Below, piece by piece: positions 5,727 through 6,652 of a stretch of DNA of 6,652 bases (the stretch's first letter is position 1; each line of letters starts with the position of its first letter). The notes beneath the pieces were generated by a model. It saw only the letters and a list, made by a program, of their open reading frames with translations. It was not told where the DNA came from and did not search any database. This DNA is from Solobacterium sp. (lineage in GTDB: Bacteria > Bacillota_I > Bacilli_A > Erysipelotrichales > Erysipelotrichaceae): assembly GCA_017536845.1 (NCBI GenBank), contig JAFWCP010000206.1:1-6652 (forward strand), read 5' to 3'. A program made the translations under genes and the position numbers.

Positions 5727-6583
5727 ACTTCCTTCAGCTCCGGATATACTTCTTTTTCAAACAGTTCCAGCAGACGATGGGGATCAGGGTCATCCATGGT
5801 CACTGCCAGTACGGCATGCTTCTTCGGCATGATGACCGAGAACTGGCCGTATTTGCCATCCGCAAGATAGACGCCGTCATCGCGCAGCCAGAAGCCATAG
5901 CCATAGTGCGATCCCGGTACAAATTCCTTCTGTACCAGTGATACCCAGTCACTGCTGATCAGGTTTTCACCCCTGTTCAGAAACACGATGCCGAAACGCA
6001 GCAGTTCTTCGGCTGTGACCATCATCCCGCCGGCCCCGAAATCCCGTTTCAGAGGGTCTTTTTCCATGGTCGGATACAGGAAGCCGAGCGGTGCAAGCAG
6101 GGTTTCATACAGGAAGTCAGACAGCAACATCCCGGCACGTCTTGCGACAAGGATACCGATCAGGTACGGCCCGGCATTGGTGTACTGGAACACCGTGCCC
6201 GGGGCATGGACAGGCTGCTGCCGTAAGACAAACCTGACCCAGTCTTTCTCCTGCATGCGGGGTCTGGAAGCACCCATCAGAAGCGGTTTTTCCTGGCCAA
6301 GTGACATGGAAAGCAGATGCTTCAGCTGCAGGGCTTCCAGTTCTTTGGAAACATCAATCGGCAGTTCTTCTCTGAAGCAGTCGAAAACGTATTCATCAAG
6401 GGAAACAAGGCCTTTGTCCCGGGCGATGCCGAACGCCGCCGACGTAAAGCTTTTTGTGGCGGAATAGCCATTGCGGTAACAGCCCTCATCCCGGTGCTCT
6501 TCATAGATCACTTTACCCTCCTGCCAGAGAAGCAGGTTTTTCACATTCAGATGCTGAATGCCGGTGATAAATCTCTCGTTCAT
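5723..6583 (-). CDS. Serine hydrolase of the beta-lactamase/esterase fold (PF00144 type), cytoplasmic
   Basis: A 286-residue protein with the penicillin-binding-protein/class C beta-lactamase fold. It carries S41-A-T-K44 (nucleophile Ser and general-base Lys, SxxK), Y134-T-N136 (YxN) and, near the C terminus, G243-K-Y-G-Q in the place of the usual GHGGQ or KTG element. Such proteins are mostly esterases, amidases or peptidases. Lactam resistance is not implied. There is no signal peptide and the length is below that of exported class C enzymes (about 360), so it should act in the cytoplasm. The start has AGGAGG 6 bases upstream. It is the first gene of a coupled hydrolase/TPR/tetR operon, which hints that its substrate or product relates to the regulator's effector. 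Fold and catalytic residues are clear; the substrate is unknown. Confidence 0.92.
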   Translation of the reverse strand: MNERFITGIQHLNVKNLLLWQEGKVIYEEHRDEGCYRNGYSATKSFTSAAFGIARDKGLVSLDEYVFDCFREELPIDVSKELEALQLKHLLSMSLGQEKPLLMGASRPRMQEKDWVRFVLRQQPVHAPGTVFQYTNAGPYLIGILVARRAGMLLSDFLYETLLAPLGFLYPTMEKDPLKRDFGAGGMMVTAEELLRFGIVFLNRGENLISSDWVSLVQKEFVPGSHYGYGFWLRDDGVYLADGKYGQFSVIMPKKHAVLAVTMDDPDPHRLLELFEKEVYPELKEV

Positions 6584-6604
6584 ACATCGCCTCCTGTTTC
6601 CTTA

Positions 6605-6635
6605 AGTGTAACACAGATGCATTCCCGATGGTCAG
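6605..6635 (-). promoter_or_regulatory. Possible promoter of the hydrolase/TPR/tetR operon
   Basis: The minus strand has an extended -10, TGTTACACT (6605-6613), with a weak -35 CTGACC (6630-6635) at a long spacing of 19 bases. The transcription start would lie only a few bases ahead of the AGGAGG site. The -10 overlaps a small palindrome, GTGTAACAC (6606-6614). The window ends 69 bases above the gene, so a better promoter farther upstream, or an upstream gene in the same operon, cannot be excluded. Confidence 0.35.
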
Positions 6636-6652
6636 GTTCCTTGCCGGAAAGA

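Noticed and set aside
5723..6583. Calling the serine hydrolase an antibiotic-resistance beta-lactamase
   Set aside because: There is no signal peptide, it is shorter than class C enzymes, and the third motif is atypical. The fold is shared with many esterases and peptidases.
6637..6649. TTCC-TTGCC-GGAA inverted repeat upstream of the hydrolase operon as a TetR autoregulation site
   Set aside because: The arms are only 4 bp and do not share the CGGATTTC element of the reductase promoter, so it is not distinguishable from chance.

Overview
This window looks like ordinary chromosome from an anaerobic, moderately GC-rich member of the Bacillota, probably a gut Clostridia or Erysipelotrichia type. 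The basis is the strong AGGAGG-type ribosome binding sites, sigma-A-like promoters, compact intrinsic terminators, and a flavin/iron-sulfur enone reductase with the closest feel to anaerobic gut enzymes. The taxon is an inference and cannot be fixed from these bases. No RNA gene, CRISPR array, insertion sequence or phage gene was seen. All seven genes lie on the minus strand, so transcription runs from high to low coordinates.

In transcription order: (1) 6583-4357 is a tightly coupled three-gene operon encoding a cytoplasmic serine hydrolase of the beta-lactamase/esterase fold, a TPR protein and a TetR-family repressor. Both junctions are 4-base ATGA overlaps, and the operon ends in an intrinsic terminator that starts inside the tetR stop codon. 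(2) 4242-2200 is a 680-residue old-yellow-enzyme/2,4-dienoyl-CoA-reductase-type flavoprotein (FMN barrel, 4Fe-4S, FAD, NAD(P)H) with its own strong promoter. That promoter carries two related inverted-repeat sites, one inside the -35/-10 spacer and one just after the likely transcription start, which are good candidates for the operator of the adjacent TetR protein. (3) 2108-625 is a two-gene operon with its own promoter: a helical protein I do not recognise and a LUD-domain protein with a C-terminal cysteine cluster. It ends in a very clear intrinsic terminator. A perfect 19-bp palindrome lies between the reductase gene and this promoter. (4) 510-1 is the first 170 codons of a HisM-type amino-acid ABC transporter permease, cut by the window edge and starting a new transcription unit.

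The most coherent functional reading is that the TetR protein senses a small, probably unsaturated or esterified compound and controls the neighbouring reductase, while the serine hydrolase may act on a related substrate. This is inference from gene order and promoter architecture only. The hypothetical/LUD pair and the permease are likely independent units. Nothing here demands a new kind of system. The points most worth checking are the operator pair, the lengthened spacing before the fourth cluster cysteine in the reductase, and the unrecognised partner of the LUD protein.
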